A stretch of DNA of 64,000 nt from Enterococcus raffinosus (GCF_001886185.1 NZ_JXLA01000011.1:56895-120894); one strand, 5' to 3'. Shown: positions 12,481 to 22,224, numbered from the stretch's first letter. The notes: generated by a model from the sequence alone, not told the origin. Made by a program: numbers and translations.

Positions 12481-13848
12481 TCAATATTTAGACACTTGAA
12501 AAGGCAACATCCACGAATTATCAAATTTCCAGTATATCCAATTGATTTTTTGCTGACACTTTTTTTGATCAATAAATGAGACAATTAGGTGCTTCGCTTC
12601 TTTCTCTAAAGAAAATGTGAGTGAATCATTTTTACGACTAACCTGATGAATCGTCATATCCTTTAAAGCACCTTTTAGTTCCTCCAAAGGAAAATCTAAA
12701 AATGCTTTTTTGGGAATGAATAATTGCAGTACAGCAGTATAATCTTTGTACCGCATATCCTGTATCTCAAATTCGATAGAATCACGGATATAATATTCGA
12801 ATGCGGCCAGTCCCTTATCCAATGTCAGTTCAGGATACAAGATATGATAATTCATCATTCGTTCACTCTCATCATCAATCCAAGGAAAATAAGCTAAAGC
12901 GTTCAGGCCTCCCTTCATTCGATTCACACGGTATTGATTCGTCAAAAAATTATAGGTCCGTGTTACAAAATAAGAAGCATCACTTTTCTTGGTCGGTTGA
13001 AACTGTTCATTTTGATATTGGACGGTTTGAATTACAGTATCCTCAAAAGCAAATTCAATGTAGGGCTGTTTTAGCAATCCTACACCATTCGTATAAGACA
13101 ATTGAGAAATCCCCAATTGATCACGAAATAATTGTTGGAACCGCAAATTGGCTTCTTCCTTCCATTGAAATGGATCCTTGTATAGCTCAAAAAAAACTCC
13201 CTCACCTAGCTCGGTTACTTTGTCCACTTGTTGAATCTCAAGCAGTAACTGTTTTGCAAAAAGTTTTTTGTATGGATCTCCTAGGAATAACCACCAGCAA
13301 GCGGTAAGACAAACCCCTTTATAAAAAACGTCATAACCAGGAAAAACATTACAATCTACCACAACATCTCCATTTAGTCCCTTCATTTTAGGCAAAGCAC
13401 TCGTCTCTTCAGCCGTTTCAAATGAACGACGTTTAGATAGCTCACTTGTATTATGATAGAGGTATTCTTCATAGGAACGGATATAAGCAAAGAAACCGTG
13501 TTCAGTTAAGCGCGATTTTAGATAATCTAAATAGACATTCTCCCAATAAAAAAAATTCTGTTTAACAAGAATAGATTTTTCAAAAAGAGTATCCCCCAGT
13601 AAGTGAACAGTCATTTCCTCATCTTGGTTTTTTAATTGAAGCCAATAATCTTCTTTTGTCCCAAAAGCATTAATTGTACGCTGTAAATAATCCGGATCAA
13701 AGGCCTGTTCTTTCCCATTAATCAACATTCTGTCTGGTTCCAGCAATAGACGACTCATAACTAACCAATCTTTGGTCTTCAACTGAATATCGGCTTGCTT
13801 TAAATCGTAAAGCTGGCTGACACTGTAAATCTTTTGATTATTCTCCAT
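12481..13848 (-). CDS. Protein of unknown function (455 residues)
   Basis: I do not recognise this protein. It has no signal peptide or clear membrane segment and is rich in aromatic residues, lysine and glutamate. It looks cytoplasmic and folded throughout; a cluster of small and aromatic residues (VVVDCNVFPGYDVFYKGVCLTACWWLF) near residue 170-195 is the most hydrophobic part. Its codon use looks like that of neighbouring genes. The start at 13848 is chosen for the AAAGGGG six to eight bases upstream; an in-frame ATG six codons earlier lacks one. It is divergent from the 50-residue gene at 13982 and followed by the small membrane protein gene. Confidence 0.8.
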   Translation of the reverse strand: MENNQKIYSVSQLYDLKQADIQLKTKDWLVMSRLLLEPDRMLINGKEQAFDPDYLQRTINAFGTKEDYWLQLKNQDEEMTVHLLGDTLFEKSILVKQNFFYWENVYLDYLKSRLTEHGFFAYIRSYEEYLYHNTSELSKRRSFETAEETSALPKMKGLNGDVVVDCNVFPGYDVFYKGVCLTACWWLFLGDPYKKLFAKQLLLEIQQVDKVTELGEGVFFELYKDPFQWKEEANLRFQQLFRDQLGISQLSYTNGVGLLKQPYIEFAFEDTVIQTVQYQNEQFQPTKKSDASYFVTRTYNFLTNQYRVNRMKGGLNALAYFPWIDDESERMMNYHILYPELTLDKGLAAFEYYIRDSIEFEIQDMRYKDYTAVLQLFIPKKAFLDFPLEELKGALKDMTIHQVSRKNDSLTFSLEKEAKHLIVSFIDQKKCQQKINWIYWKFDNSWMLPFQVSKY

Positions 13849-13981
13849 TGCTTTCCCCTTTCTCATTACTCTATTATAATTATATCTTAAAGATTTAAAA
13901 AACCCTATGAAATTGATTACTAAATGTAAAAAAATTGTATACTATAATAAACTATGTTAAAACTGAAATGGAGGTGTTCAA

Positions 13982-14134
13982 ATGGGACTAAAATTTGAAA
14001 AAACCGATGATTTAGATAAGTTGTTTGAATCATTCGTCGTTGATCCAGATAAAAAAGTACAAAAAGACGAAGACATTCAGAAGTTCTTAAAACCAAAAAC
14101 TGAACAAAACGATAAAAAAAAGGATCAGGCTTAA
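13982..14134 (+). CDS. 50-residue acidic/basic small protein, possibly SPJ_0845 family
   Basis: A short [21 protein letters not shown] followed by a charged tail ending KKKDQA, with GGAGG eight bases before the ATG and a TATAAT (13943-13948) upstream. Size, the start and the [12 protein letters not shown] helix resemble the small SPJ_0845-type proteins conserved in streptococci and enterococci; I hold this as a tentative match. No function is known to me. It is convergent with engB, and its TAA stop (14132-14134) overlaps the engB stop (14131-14133) in the loop of a shared terminator. Confidence 0.7.
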   Translation: MGLKFEKTDDLDKLFESFVVDPDKKVQKDEDIQKFLKPKTEQNDKKKDQA

Positions 14135-14147
14135 GCCTGATCCTTTT
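14118..14147. terminator. Bidirectional terminator shared with engB
   Basis: Perfect 30-base palindrome: 13-base arms AAAAGGATCAGGC / GCCTGATCCTTTT around TTAA. The TTAA loop serves as the stop codon of both convergent genes. Confidence 0.85.
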
Positions 14148-14727
14148 CGATTGCAGCTTCGATGGCCGCCCATGCTTCTTCTTTTCCTTTTTTTGTTTCA
14201 GATGAGAAAAGAATGAAGGTATCATTCGGGTCGAAATCCAACTTCTTCTTGATAGCACTCGTATGCTTATTCCATTTTCCACGAGGAATTTTGTCTGCTT
14301 TAGTTGCCACCACAATCACTGGAATCCCATAGTACTTCAGGAAATCGTACATTTGAATATCTTCTTTACTAGGATCATGACGCACATCTACTAAAGAAAC
14401 TACCGCACGTAATTGCTTGCGTGAAGTAATATATGTCTCAATCATTTCTCCCCATTTTGCTCTCTCTGTCTTCGAGACTTTTGCATACCCATAACCAGGA
14501 ACGTCCACAAAATGCAAAGCATTCTCAATTAAGTAAAAATTTAACGTTTGCGTCTTCCCTGGTTTACCTGACGTTCGCGCTAAATTTTTACGATCAATCA
14601 GTGTATTAATAAATGAAGACTTCCCAACATTGGAGCGCCCTGCTAAGGCGATTTCCGGTAAATCAGTTTCGGGATATTGTTTAGGCGAGACTGCACTAAT
14701 AACAATCTCTGCATTATGAACTTTCAT
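14131..14727 (-). CDS. engB: Ribosome biogenesis GTPase EngB (YsxC/YihA)
   Basis: A 198-residue GTPase required for assembly of the large ribosomal subunit. GTP motifs: G1 GRSNVGKS (30-37), G3 DVPGYG, G4 TKAD and G5 SSETKKG. Length matches the family. It follows clpX, the conserved order in Firmicutes, but a terminator with its U-tract ends only about 16 bases before the start, so expression depends on read-through or on a promoter I cannot see. Confidence 0.95.
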   Translation of the reverse strand: MKVHNAEIVISAVSPKQYPETDLPEIALAGRSNVGKSSFINTLIDRKNLARTSGKPGKTQTLNFYLIENALHFVDVPGYGYAKVSKTERAKWGEMIETYITSRKQLRAVVSLVDVRHDPSKEDIQMYDFLKYYGIPVIVVATKADKIPRGKWNKHTSAIKKKLDFDPNDTFILFSSETKKGKEEAWAAIEAAIEKDQA

Positions 14728-14742
14728 ATTTTCACGCCTTTC

Positions 14743-14773
14743 AAAAAGGGCTCACAAATTAATTTGTGAACCC
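14743..14773 (-). terminator. Intrinsic terminator between clpX and engB
   Basis: Minus-strand stem GGGTTCACAAATT / AATTTGTGAGCCC (14748-14773) followed by TTTTT (14743-14747). The engB ribosome site begins within a few bases of the T-run. Confidence 0.8.
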
Positions 14774-14783
14774 TCAACACTTG

Positions 14784-16031
14784 CTAACCTGCTTTTTTCT
14801 TATCGTTATGATACTCAATAATTGGTTTGCCAGAACCCTCAACAGAATCTTTCGTCACGATTACTTTTTCAATTGATTCATCTGAAGGAATGTCGAACAT
14901 CACATCCATCATAACATCCTCAATAATTGATCGCAGACCACGTGCGCCCGTATTTCGAGAAATGGCTTTGTCAGCAATTGCACTTAATGCATCCTCATCA
15001 AATGTTAGATCCGTGTCATCGTATGAAAGTAATTTTTGATACTGTTTAACTAATGCGTTTTTAGGTTCTGTTAATATCCGAACTAAGTCTTCGGTTGTTA
15101 ATTTCTCCAATGCTGTTGTAACCGGTAATCGTCCGATAAATTCTGGTATTAAACCGAATTTCAGCAAATCTTCAGGAATAATCTGCTGCATCACACTCGC
15201 ATCTTCATCAATCTTTTTGTTGTTCTTTCCAAACCCAATGGTTTTTTCACCTAAACGGTTTTTCACAATTGTTTCGATACCATCGAAGGCTCCGCCAACG
15301 ATAAATAGAATGTTCGTTGTATCGATTTGGATAAATTCTTGATGAGGATGTTTGCGTCCTCCTTGCGGTGGTACACTAGCGACTGTTCCCTCAAGGATCT
15401 TAAGCAAAGCTTGCTGAACTCCCTCACCTGAAACATCACGAGTGATCGAAACATTTTCGCTTTTACGAGTAATTTTGTCGATTTCATCAATGTAAATGAT
15501 TCCTTTTTCAGCACGTTCAACATTATAATCAGCAGCCTGCAAGAGCTTTAATAAAATGTTTTCAACATCTTCACCAACGTAACCCGCTTCAGTTAAACTT
15601 GTTGCATCTGCAATAGCAAATGGTACGTTCAGCGTTCTAGCTAATGTTTGTGCCAAGAACGTTTTACCAGAGCCGGTTGGTCCAATCAAACAAATATTGC
15701 TTTTCTGTAATTCTACTTCGTCGATACCATCATTTTCAGTATTTACTCGCTTATAATGATTGTACACTGCAACCGATAATGCTTTCTTTGCCCGATCTTG
15801 ACCAATAACATATTGATTTAAAACATCCAATAGTTCTTTGGGCTTTGGCACATCAATAAACTCACGAATAGCTTCCTCATGGAATTCTTCATCTATAATT
15901 TCTTTACAAAGGTCGATACATTCATTACAAATGTAAACGCCTGGACCCGCAACGACTTTTTTTACTTCCTCTTGGGTCTTTCCGCAAAATGAACAGCGAA
16001 CTGTTTCTCCTGCGCCTGTGCTCTCATACAT
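14784..16031 (-). CDS. clpX: ATP-dependent protease ATPase subunit ClpX
   Basis: The 415-residue AAA+ unfoldase that feeds substrates to ClpP. The N-terminal zinc-binding domain has Cys13, Cys16, Cys35 and Cys38; Walker A is GPTGSGKT (117-124); Walker B is YIDEIDKI; an EKTIGFGK segment holds the IGF loop that docks to ClpP. The start at MYESTG (16031) has AGAGGTGA upstream; an in-frame ATG seven codons earlier has none. Own promoter at 16089-16116. Confidence 0.97.
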   Translation of the reverse strand: MYESTGAGETVRCSFCGKTQEEVKKVVAGPGVYICNECIDLCKEIIDEEFHEEAIREFIDVPKPKELLDVLNQYVIGQDRAKKALSVAVYNHYKRVNTENDGIDEVELQKSNICLIGPTGSGKTFLAQTLARTLNVPFAIADATSLTEAGYVGEDVENILLKLLQAADYNVERAEKGIIYIDEIDKITRKSENVSITRDVSGEGVQQALLKILEGTVASVPPQGGRKHPHQEFIQIDTTNILFIVGGAFDGIETIVKNRLGEKTIGFGKNNKKIDEDASVMQQIIPEDLLKFGLIPEFIGRLPVTTALEKLTTEDLVRILTEPKNALVKQYQKLLSYDDTDLTFDEDALSAIADKAISRNTGARGLRSIIEDVMMDVMFDIPSDESIEKVIVTKDSVEGSGKPIIEYHNDKKKAG

Positions 16032-16088
16032 GGCTGTCACCTCTTGTTTCATTCTCTACAAGTGTTTCCACGATTGCAGTCTTTATCT

Positions 16089-16116
16089 ATAATAACATAA
16101 AGCATTAAAAAGACAA
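16089..16116 (-). promoter_or_regulatory. clpX: Promoter of clpX
   Basis: Minus-strand TTGTCT (16111-16116), a 16-base spacer, and TATTAT (16089-16094) preceded by TGT, an extended -10. Leader of about 50 bases. Confidence 0.6.
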
Positions 16117-16150
16117 AGAAACCAATTGCAAATAAAAAGGAAATCTAAAG

Positions 16151-16176
16151 AAAAAAAGTTCTCGAAAATCGAGAAC
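16151..16176 (-). terminator. Terminator of the GH25 muramidase gene
   Basis: Minus-strand stem GTTCTCG / CGAGAAC with a five-base loop (16158-16176) followed by seven T. Confidence 0.8.
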
Positions 16177-16183
16177 CTTTTGA

Positions 16184-17557
16184 CTATTTTGCATACCAGG
16201 CTAAACCTTCATATTTCCAGCCGTGCTTAACTAAATTATTTTTTTCATTCGTGTTCAATGTGTAGTGATGCGCGCCAGATTTAGCATTTGGATTGTATAA
16301 TCGATGTAACGCATTAGGGCCGCCAGAGTACCAAGAAATCCCTTCATATCTCCAGCCCTTCTTGATTAAATTGTCTTTTTCATAAGCATGAAGAGTATAA
16401 TGATGATCTCCTGCATTAGGGTTGTACAAACGATAAACTGGATTACCGGAGGTTGGTCCATTCCAACCAATTCCTTCGTATCTCCAGCCTTTTGAAACTA
16501 AGTTGTTCTTTTCAGCAACATTTTGTGTATAAAAATGTTCGCCGCTGTTCGGATTATAAACACGGTACATTTGTACACTATTTGCCGGAGGCGTTGGTGT
16601 CGGGTTGCTAAAGGTTGATGTATAATCTGCGTTAATGTCAAAATTCCCGCTAATACCAGGGAATGATAATTGCGAAGACCATTGCCAAGCGCCGTATTGG
16701 GTATAAAAATTTGTTGTTGATAAATTATATGGATAAGCAGCAACCCATATATTTTTATATCCAATAGTAGCAGCATTAATCCGTCCGGTATCTAACCAAT
16801 TCAAACCAATGTAATGTCGAACATTTCCATATCCTAAGCTTTTTAAACGACTTTCAAATGCCCTAGAGTTATTTGTATGGTTTCCTTTACCAAGAATTTG
16901 AGGTTCCTCGATATCATTCACCATAACGGTACCGCTACTCAAACCGAATTTCTTAGCTGCAGCCGCAAAATAATTCGCCTCTGCCACAGCTTGAGCATCG
17001 CTCGTAAACCAACTATAATGATAGGCAGAAACTTTCATTCCCGCTGCCATAGCATTGTTAATCTGTGACTGAGCGTAAGGATTTGTATAACTGGTAGCTT
17101 CTGTTAGCTTGACAACAACCCCCGTAACACCATAGCCTTTCATTTTTTGGAAGTTTGCAACAGAAATATTTCCATTATGAGAGGAAATATCAATAAAACT
17201 TTTACTAGGCGTATTAGTATTCGTTGCTGATACAGATGGAAGCGAAGCAAATAATTGGATACTTGGATATAAATCAGAACGTCCTTTCGGTAAAGACATT
17301 GTTCCCTCAGCTGTCTCCATTTGCGATTGCGGAACTGTCACTTCTTCTGTTTCAACACTATCAGACGTTTGTTCAGAGTCAAAATTTCCCGTAGTCTGTG
17401 ATTCGATTTGTGAAACACTCGCAGTTGAATCAGTGGTCGATGAACTTTGAGTGATTTGTTGACTGCTTTCTATTTGATTTTCTTCAGCTAGAGCTATAGT
17501 CGAAAAATTTAAACATAGCACTGATAAAAAACATAGTCCTAAAATTTTTCTCTTCAT
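16184..17557 (-). CDS. Secreted GH25 muramidase with three C-terminal repeats
   Basis: A 457-residue exported cell-wall hydrolase. Signal peptide MKRKILGLCFLSVLCLNFSTIALA, then a Ser/Thr/Gln-rich linker (about 25-105), a GH25 domain (about 117-320) with the catalytic DISSHNG and NDIEEP acids of the lysozyme fold, and a Pro-rich hinge. The C-terminal 140 residues are three repeats of about 47 residues, each with a YRVYNPN/YRLYNPN start, an H-Y-T centre and a GW-YEGI/L-W end. This repeat resembles DUF5648-type units seen in secreted lactic-acid-bacterial proteins, probably binding the wall. There is no LPXTG or transmembrane anchor. Monocistronic. It could serve in autolysis or act against other bacteria. 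Confidence 0.88.
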   Translation of the reverse strand: MKRKILGLCFLSVLCLNFSTIALAEENQIESSQQITQSSSTTDSTASVSQIESQTTGNFDSEQTSDSVETEEVTVPQSQMETAEGTMSLPKGRSDLYPSIQLFASLPSVSATNTNTPSKSFIDISSHNGNISVANFQKMKGYGVTGVVVKLTEATSYTNPYAQSQINNAMAAGMKVSAYHYSWFTSDAQAVAEANYFAAAAKKFGLSSGTVMVNDIEEPQILGKGNHTNNSRAFESRLKSLGYGNVRHYIGLNWLDTGRINAATIGYKNIWVAAYPYNLSTTNFYTQYGAWQWSSQLSFPGISGNFDINADYTSTFSNPTPTPPANSVQMYRVYNPNSGEHFYTQNVAEKNNLVSKGWRYEGIGWNGPTSGNPVYRLYNPNAGDHHYTLHAYEKDNLIKKGWRYEGISWYSGGPNALHRLYNPNAKSGAHHYTLNTNEKNNLVKHGWKYEGLAWYAK

Positions 17558-17747
17558 TTTCTCCTCCTTAGGGTATTAAAACATAAAATAATTACATCTT
17601 TTAAAAACGAGAATGACCCTCATTTCATTAATAATTCAATATTACCAAATTTAAGAGTTATTTTGAAGTTATTCGTTATAAATATCTATAAAAAAAGTGA
17701 GAAACTAAATTCATGAGTTTCCTTAGTTAGCAAAAATACTAGTGAAT

Positions 17748-17777
17748 AAAAAAATGTGACGCATAATCTGCGCCACA
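17748..17777 (-). terminator. Terminator of the trigger factor gene
   Basis: Minus-strand stem TGTG-G-CGCA / TGCG-T-CACA with T-run 17748-17754. A second weaker hairpin (GAAACT/AGTTTC, 17701-17721) followed by A/T-rich sequence lies just beyond. The remaining 17558-17700 should hold the muramidase promoter, but I see no convincing -35/-10 pair there. Confidence 0.7.
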
Positions 17778-17811
17778 TAGTTTAACTACCTGCTTAACTA
17801 ACCAGTACTGC

Positions 17812-19095
17812 TTATTTTTCTACAGCAGTCCCAGTTACTAATTCAACAGCTTTTTTCATTTTAATATCATGTTCAAGCATATCTTCCGTTAAAACACGAC
17901 GAATTTGCTCTTCTGGCATTTGATACATTTCAGCCAAGTCTTTGATTTCTTTCGCAATATCTTCCTCAGAAGCTTCAATTTTTTCTGCTTCAACAATAGC
18001 TTCCATGACTAAGTTTGTTTTCACTCGTCCTTCCGCTTCACCTTCAAATTGAGTATGAAGATCTTCCTCAGTTGAACCAGTTAATTGATAGTACATTTCT
18101 GGTGAGATTCCTTGACGTTGCATGTTATTTAAAAATTCATCCATCGAACGGTGAACTTCATCATGAACCATTACATGTGGAAGTTCTACGATTTCAGCAT
18201 TCTCAACAGCTTGCTTGATTGCAGCTTCGTCTTTTGCTTCTTTCGCAGCTTCTTCTTTTTGTTTTGCTAGTTCATCACGATATTTTGCTTTTAATTCATC
18301 TAATGAATTCACTTCTTCATCAACATCTTTAGCAAAATCATCATCCAATTCAGGAAGTTCTTTTGCCTTTACTTCGTGAATCGTTACTTTGAATACAGCT
18401 TCCTTGCCAGCTAAATCTTCTGCTTGGTAATCTTCTGGGAAAGTAACTGTTACATCTAAGCTTTCACCTGCTTTGTGTCCGACTAATTGCTCTTCAAAGC
18501 CAGGAATAAATGAACCAGAACCTAATTCAAGAGAATAGTTTTCACCTTTTCCGCCTTCAAATGCTTCTTCACCAACGAAACCTTCAAAATCAATTACAGT
18601 AGTGTCGCCGTTTTCAGCAGCTTCGTCTTCTTTGATAACTAGCTCTGCTTGAGATTCTTGTTCTGATTTCAAACGCGCTTCTACATCAGCGTCAGAAACT
18701 TCAACATCTTGTTTAGGAACCTCTAACTCTTTATAGTCACCTAATTTAACTTCAGGTTTTACAGTAACCTCTGCTTTAATAACCCAAGCTTCGCCTTTTT
18801 CCATACTGTCAACATCGATTTTTGGTTGAGAGACTGGATCGATGTCTGCTTCTTTTACAGCAGCTTCATAAGCTGCTGGTAATACATCATTCAACGCATC
18901 TTCATACAATGCTTCTTCACCGTACATACGGTTAAATACTTGACGAGAAACTTTTCCTTTACGGAAGCCAGGTACATTAAGATTTTTTTTCACTTTGTTG
19001 AATGCATTTGTTAATCCCTTTTGAATCTCAGTTTGTTCAATTGAGAAAGTTAACACACCATCATTGGTGCCTGTTTTTTCAAAATTTGCAGTCAC
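17812..19095 (-). CDS. tig: Trigger factor (ribosome-associated chaperone, prolyl isomerase)
   Basis: A 427-residue chaperone that binds nascent chains at the ribosome exit. N-terminal ribosome-binding domain with GFRKGKVSR (the family signature, with Ser where Pro is usual in its last part), central FKBP-type isomerase domain ([19 protein letters not shown] to FKVTIHEV), C-terminal helical chaperone arms. The start codon is GTG at 19095, with GGAGGG nine bases upstream. Own promoter at 19144-19172. Confidence 0.97.
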   Translation of the reverse strand: MTANFEKTGTNDGVLTFSIEQTEIQKGLTNAFNKVKKNLNVPGFRKGKVSRQVFNRMYGEEALYEDALNDVLPAAYEAAVKEADIDPVSQPKIDVDSMEKGEAWVIKAEVTVKPEVKLGDYKELEVPKQDVEVSDADVEARLKSEQESQAELVIKEDEAAENGDTTVIDFEGFVGEEAFEGGKGENYSLELGSGSFIPGFEEQLVGHKAGESLDVTVTFPEDYQAEDLAGKEAVFKVTIHEVKAKELPELDDDFAKDVDEEVNSLDELKAKYRDELAKQKEEAAKEAKDEAAIKQAVENAEIVELPHVMVHDEVHRSMDEFLNNMQRQGISPEMYYQLTGSTEEDLHTQFEGEAEGRVKTNLVMEAIVEAEKIEASEEDIAKEIKDLAEMYQMPEEQIRRVLTEDMLEHDIKMKKAVELVTGTAVEK

Positions 19096-19143
19096 GTTTG
19101 TTCCCTCCGAATACTAATATACTTGCATTTTGCATACCATTAA

Positions 19144-19172
19144 ATATTACACTACTGATTATGAATTGTAAA
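19144..19172 (-). promoter_or_regulatory. tig: Promoter of tig
   Basis: Minus-strand TTTACA (19167-19172), a 17-base spacer and TAATAT (19144-19149). No terminator separates it from the upstream TPR gene, so read-through from the sppA operon is also likely. Confidence 0.65.
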
Positions 19173-19198
19173 TATAAAGCTTTTACTCTAGGCATTTT

Positions 19199-20122
19199 TT
19201 AATGATAATCGAACATAAGTTGTTTTATTTTCATACGCACGCTTTCGATCACTTCATCAAGTGGTTTTGAGCATTCCGAATACTCGGATAGATAACTGGA
19301 CACCCAAGCATCCGGTTTCATGAACGAACTTTGAAGAGGGTATAAAAAAGCCATTTCTAGTTTTACTTGCTCCATTAAACTCGCTAACAAGATTGGATTC
19401 TCGTCTTCTAACTCCTCACTCAGGTATTTTTCAATTCTTTTTTGCAGCGTATCGTCAAATCCAGAATAAGCAGGAGATAATTCTACAATTTCATCTTGTA
19501 TGGTTAGATAACGCACACTTTCAGATACCCCTACACGTGCTAAACTTTCGAATAAATAACTTCGAACCAATGGTGCAATTCGTCTGTCTATCATATACAA
19601 TTTAGACAAAGTTTGTAGCCGATCTACAGGCAGCTGCCTAATCCTTCGAACTAGGGTTAATTGCTCGAGCGCATTCATGGTTGGAAGCAGATTCAGCTCA
19701 TCCTCAAGTTGTTTGAAAACTGCTTGTTGCTGATGTTGGTAAAACCTCTCTTGATCATCAATTCGTGTCAACCAGATATCTCTTTGCTCTTCTGTCAACT
19801 GTTTCATCTTTTGGGCACGCCATAAAAATTCTCTAGCTTCATAAAATTTTTGTGCATATAATTGAATTTGTAGAAACAAATCGATTGTATCCAGAGTTTC
19901 TAAGTAACTATCTGGCATTTCATCTGCAAACAGTAATGCTTCAGAAAATTCTCCTTGTTCCAAAGCCATGCTAGCAATTAAGAAGTTAAGCTTAGCTGTT
20001 GGCTTCTCTTTATAAGCCTGTTTATAGTTTTCTAACGCTTCTAGATAATTCCCTGCGGAAAAAGCCTTTTCCGCAAGCGTTAAGTAATACTGATCATTGT
20101 TTGGAAAATCTATTGGATTCAT
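19199..20122 (-). CDS. Tetratricopeptide-repeat protein
   Basis: A 307-residue soluble protein. The N-terminal third shows TPR helices (YYLTLAEKAFSAGNYLEALENYKQAYKEKP, then further helix pairs), the rest is helical and acidic. No enzymatic motif or membrane segment. Its start overlaps the RDD gene stop by four bases (ATGA), so it belongs to the sppA membrane operon and may be an adaptor for those proteins. The specific role is not known to me. Confidence 0.8.
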   Translation of the reverse strand: MNPIDFPNNDQYYLTLAEKAFSAGNYLEALENYKQAYKEKPTAKLNFLIASMALEQGEFSEALLFADEMPDSYLETLDTIDLFLQIQLYAQKFYEAREFLWRAQKMKQLTEEQRDIWLTRIDDQERFYQHQQQAVFKQLEDELNLLPTMNALEQLTLVRRIRQLPVDRLQTLSKLYMIDRRIAPLVRSYLFESLARVGVSESVRYLTIQDEIVELSPAYSGFDDTLQKRIEKYLSEELEDENPILLASLMEQVKLEMAFLYPLQSSFMKPDAWVSSYLSEYSECSKPLDEVIESVRMKIKQLMFDYH

Positions 20123-20664
20123 TTCTGTACAAAGCCCTCTCTAGCTGCTAATAGGTTTAGTGTCACAACACTCGTATCTGAAAAATAATCACCTATGTGT
20201 TGCTTATTGGGGGTAAAAATAGTGACAAGGTATCCTAACATAAAAATAGAGCCACGCAGAACAAAACGACAGGCACCTTCACGGACTAAAACCGTTGGCC
20301 AACTCAGTTCCTCTTCCTCAAAACAGATAACTCTGATTCCAAAAACCATTTTTCCTATTGTTTGTCCATGATTTAGTTTTGTCAATAAAATAAAATACGC
20401 TAAGTATACGAGTAATGATAAAAATCCGTAAAGACTAAGTAATTCCTCGCTTTTAGACACCCCGATTAGATTTGCAGGGAACCCTATAATGATTCCTATT
20501 AGGGCTGTAATACAAGCTAAATCCAATAGATAAGCAAAAAAACGAATCCAGAAACCAGCATAAAAATAGTCTGGGTAATCATGAAATTGATGTTGACGCT
20601 GTTTTTTTTCTAACAATTGTGTCACTGGTCCCACTGCTGGTCTTTGATTAGTTTCTTCCTCCAT
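20119..20664 (-). CDS. RDD-family membrane protein
   Basis: A 181-residue protein with an N-terminal cytoplasmic stretch, the RDD signature (AGFWIRFFAYLLDLACI, with Arg and Asp in the first helix), and three to four membrane segments; the GQTIGKMVFGIRV motif is typical of the family. It lies two bases after sppA and overlaps the TPR gene, an arrangement (SppA-RDD) common in Firmicutes. In B. subtilis the SppA-associated RDD-like protein SppI inhibits SppA and protects against lantibiotics; a related role here is inference only. Confidence 0.85.
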   Translation of the reverse strand: MEEETNQRPAVGPVTQLLEKKQRQHQFHDYPDYFYAGFWIRFFAYLLDLACITALIGIIIGFPANLIGVSKSEELLSLYGFLSLLVYLAYFILLTKLNHGQTIGKMVFGIRVICFEEEELSWPTVLVREGACRFVLRGSIFMLGYLVTIFTPNKQHIGDYFSDTSVVTLNLLAAREGFVQK

Positions 20665-20666
20665 TA

Positions 20667-21695
20667 TTATTCACCTCCATATAAATACATTGCTTTAGGT
20701 GCTTGTGGAGTTCCAATACTTTTTACAATATTTGTCATCAATTCCTCTTGCGAAGGCTTAAGACCTTGCATATCTGCTAAATTGTTTCCTAACCATGTAT
20801 TCATGAAATTAGTAGTTCCACTTTTGTATGAAATGACTTTCGCTCCAGTCAGACCTTCATTTCGTTTAAGCGCGATCAAAGCCTGATCAGGATATCCAAT
20901 TTCATCTACCAAACCGTTATCGAGGGCCTGTGCCCCATCATAGATCCTTCCGTCTGCCAATTTCCTTACCTTTGCTTCATCCATATTACGCCCTTCAGCA
21001 ACAGTCTTAACAAATCGACTATACATGCTGTCAACAAAGGACTGCAAAACTTCTTTATCTTCTTTTGTTTGCGGACGCGAAGACGAACCAATGTCTTTAA
21101 GCGCACCACTTTTAACTGTTGCATCTGTGATTCCAAGTTTTTCCATCAGTCCAGAATAATTAACACTTGACATGATGACCCCAATAGATCCGGTCATCGT
21201 ATCCTCAGAGGCAAAAATCCGATCAGAGTTAGCGGCAATATAATAACCACCGCTAGCAGCTTGACTCTCCATAGAAGCATAAATCGGAATTTTCTTGTCC
21301 TTTTGAATTTCTTTCAAAGCACGAGTGATTTCTGCCGTTTCATAAACAGAGCCACCTGGAGAATTTATCTCTAATAAAATGCCTTTAACAGTTGAATCAT
21401 CCTTAATTTTCTCTAGCTGTTTCATAAACGAAGTATGATTATAGCCGCCAGTTGAAAACAACCCACTTGTGCCATCATTAATGATGGTGCCCTCTACTTC
21501 TAATTTAGCAATTTTTTCTGTGTCTGATCCTTCTTCAACGGTCTCTTCTTGAGGCTCATTGTTTCCATACAATAGTTCATTCACTTGACTGAGTTCCTTT
21601 TTGCTTTCACTACTACGGCTGATTGATGAAGAAATTGCTGAAAAGATTAACAACACTACCGCAATACCAATTGCAACCCAACGTCTCTTATTCAT
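20667..21695 (-). CDS. sppA: Signal peptide peptidase SppA (S49 family)
   Basis: A 342-residue membrane-anchored serine protease that degrades leftover signal peptides. One N-terminal transmembrane helix (about 6-22), then the protease domain. The nucleophile Ser148 (AASGGYY) and general base Lys200 (GALKDIGS) correspond to the Ser/Lys dyad of the B. subtilis enzyme (Ser147/Lys199). It is the short Gram-positive form with one catalytic domain. It is cotranscribed with the 95-residue gene upstream (10-base gap) and the RDD and TPR genes downstream. Confidence 0.95.
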   Translation of the reverse strand: MNKRRWVAIGIAVVLLIFSAISSSISRSSESKKELSQVNELLYGNNEPQEETVEEGSDTEKIAKLEVEGTIINDGTSGLFSTGGYNHTSFMKQLEKIKDDSTVKGILLEINSPGGSVYETAEITRALKEIQKDKKIPIYASMESQAASGGYYIAANSDRIFASEDTMTGSIGVIMSSVNYSGLMEKLGITDATVKSGALKDIGSSSRPQTKEDKEVLQSFVDSMYSRFVKTVAEGRNMDEAKVRKLADGRIYDGAQALDNGLVDEIGYPDQALIALKRNEGLTGAKVISYKSGTTNFMNTWLGNNLADMQGLKPSQEELMTNIVKSIGTPQAPKAMYLYGGE

Positions 21696-21705
21696 TTTCT
21701 ACCTC

Positions 21706-21993
21706 CTAGTATAAGTTACGAATAATTACTACTTTTTCTATCGGTCCATCAGCATTCATTTTTTCTGCTTTTTCTACTAAAGAATAGCCCCCGAAAAGCT
21801 CATGTGTTAATGGATCTTCAATATTAAAGGTTTGAGCTTCCTCAATACTTAAAGCATCCGGGCTGATTTCTTGAATGCTATCCCAGCCTGTATCTAAAAA
21901 AATTTTTGTTTCGTTGTTCACTTCGGGATTATTCGTAATTTTTTCTAAAAACTTACGTAAATCGCCAACAGTTAAGTTTTCTGGTTGATTCAT
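21706..21993 (-). CDS. Conserved hypothetical protein, 95 residues
   Basis: A small acidic cytoplasmic protein, MNQPENLTVGDLRKFLEKI and ending EKVVIIRNLY. I recognise no family. The start at 21993 is set by GAGAGGAG eight bases upstream. First gene of the four-gene sppA operon; the partner of a membrane protease cluster, with no visible function. Confidence 0.75.
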   Translation of the reverse strand: MNQPENLTVGDLRKFLEKITNNPEVNNETKIFLDTGWDSIQEISPDALSIEEAQTFNIEDPLTHELFGGYSLVEKAEKMNADGPIEKVVIIRNLY

Positions 21994-22224
21994 TTTATTT
22001 TCTCCTCTCCGTTTATTCTGTGAAAATTGATTTCCCGTAATATTTTTTATCATAATAAACGTCTTTAGCAAGCTATAAAAAAAGTGGTTAAAAGATGCCT
22101 ATTAAATGATACTTTTCTATTTTACCCTATTCTTTCAATAGATGAAACGCAGAAGGCATTTTGCTTTTTGCATTTCAATTTCACAAATATCATATATACC
22201 AATTCGTTTAAAATAAAAAAACAT

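Noticed and set aside
12801..13307. 168-codon ORF on the plus strand
   Set aside because: Antisense to the 455-residue gene, no ribosome site, composition unlike a real protein.
13920..14315. 131-codon ORF on the minus strand
   Set aside because: Out-of-frame shadow of engB running through the terminator and the small-protein gene.
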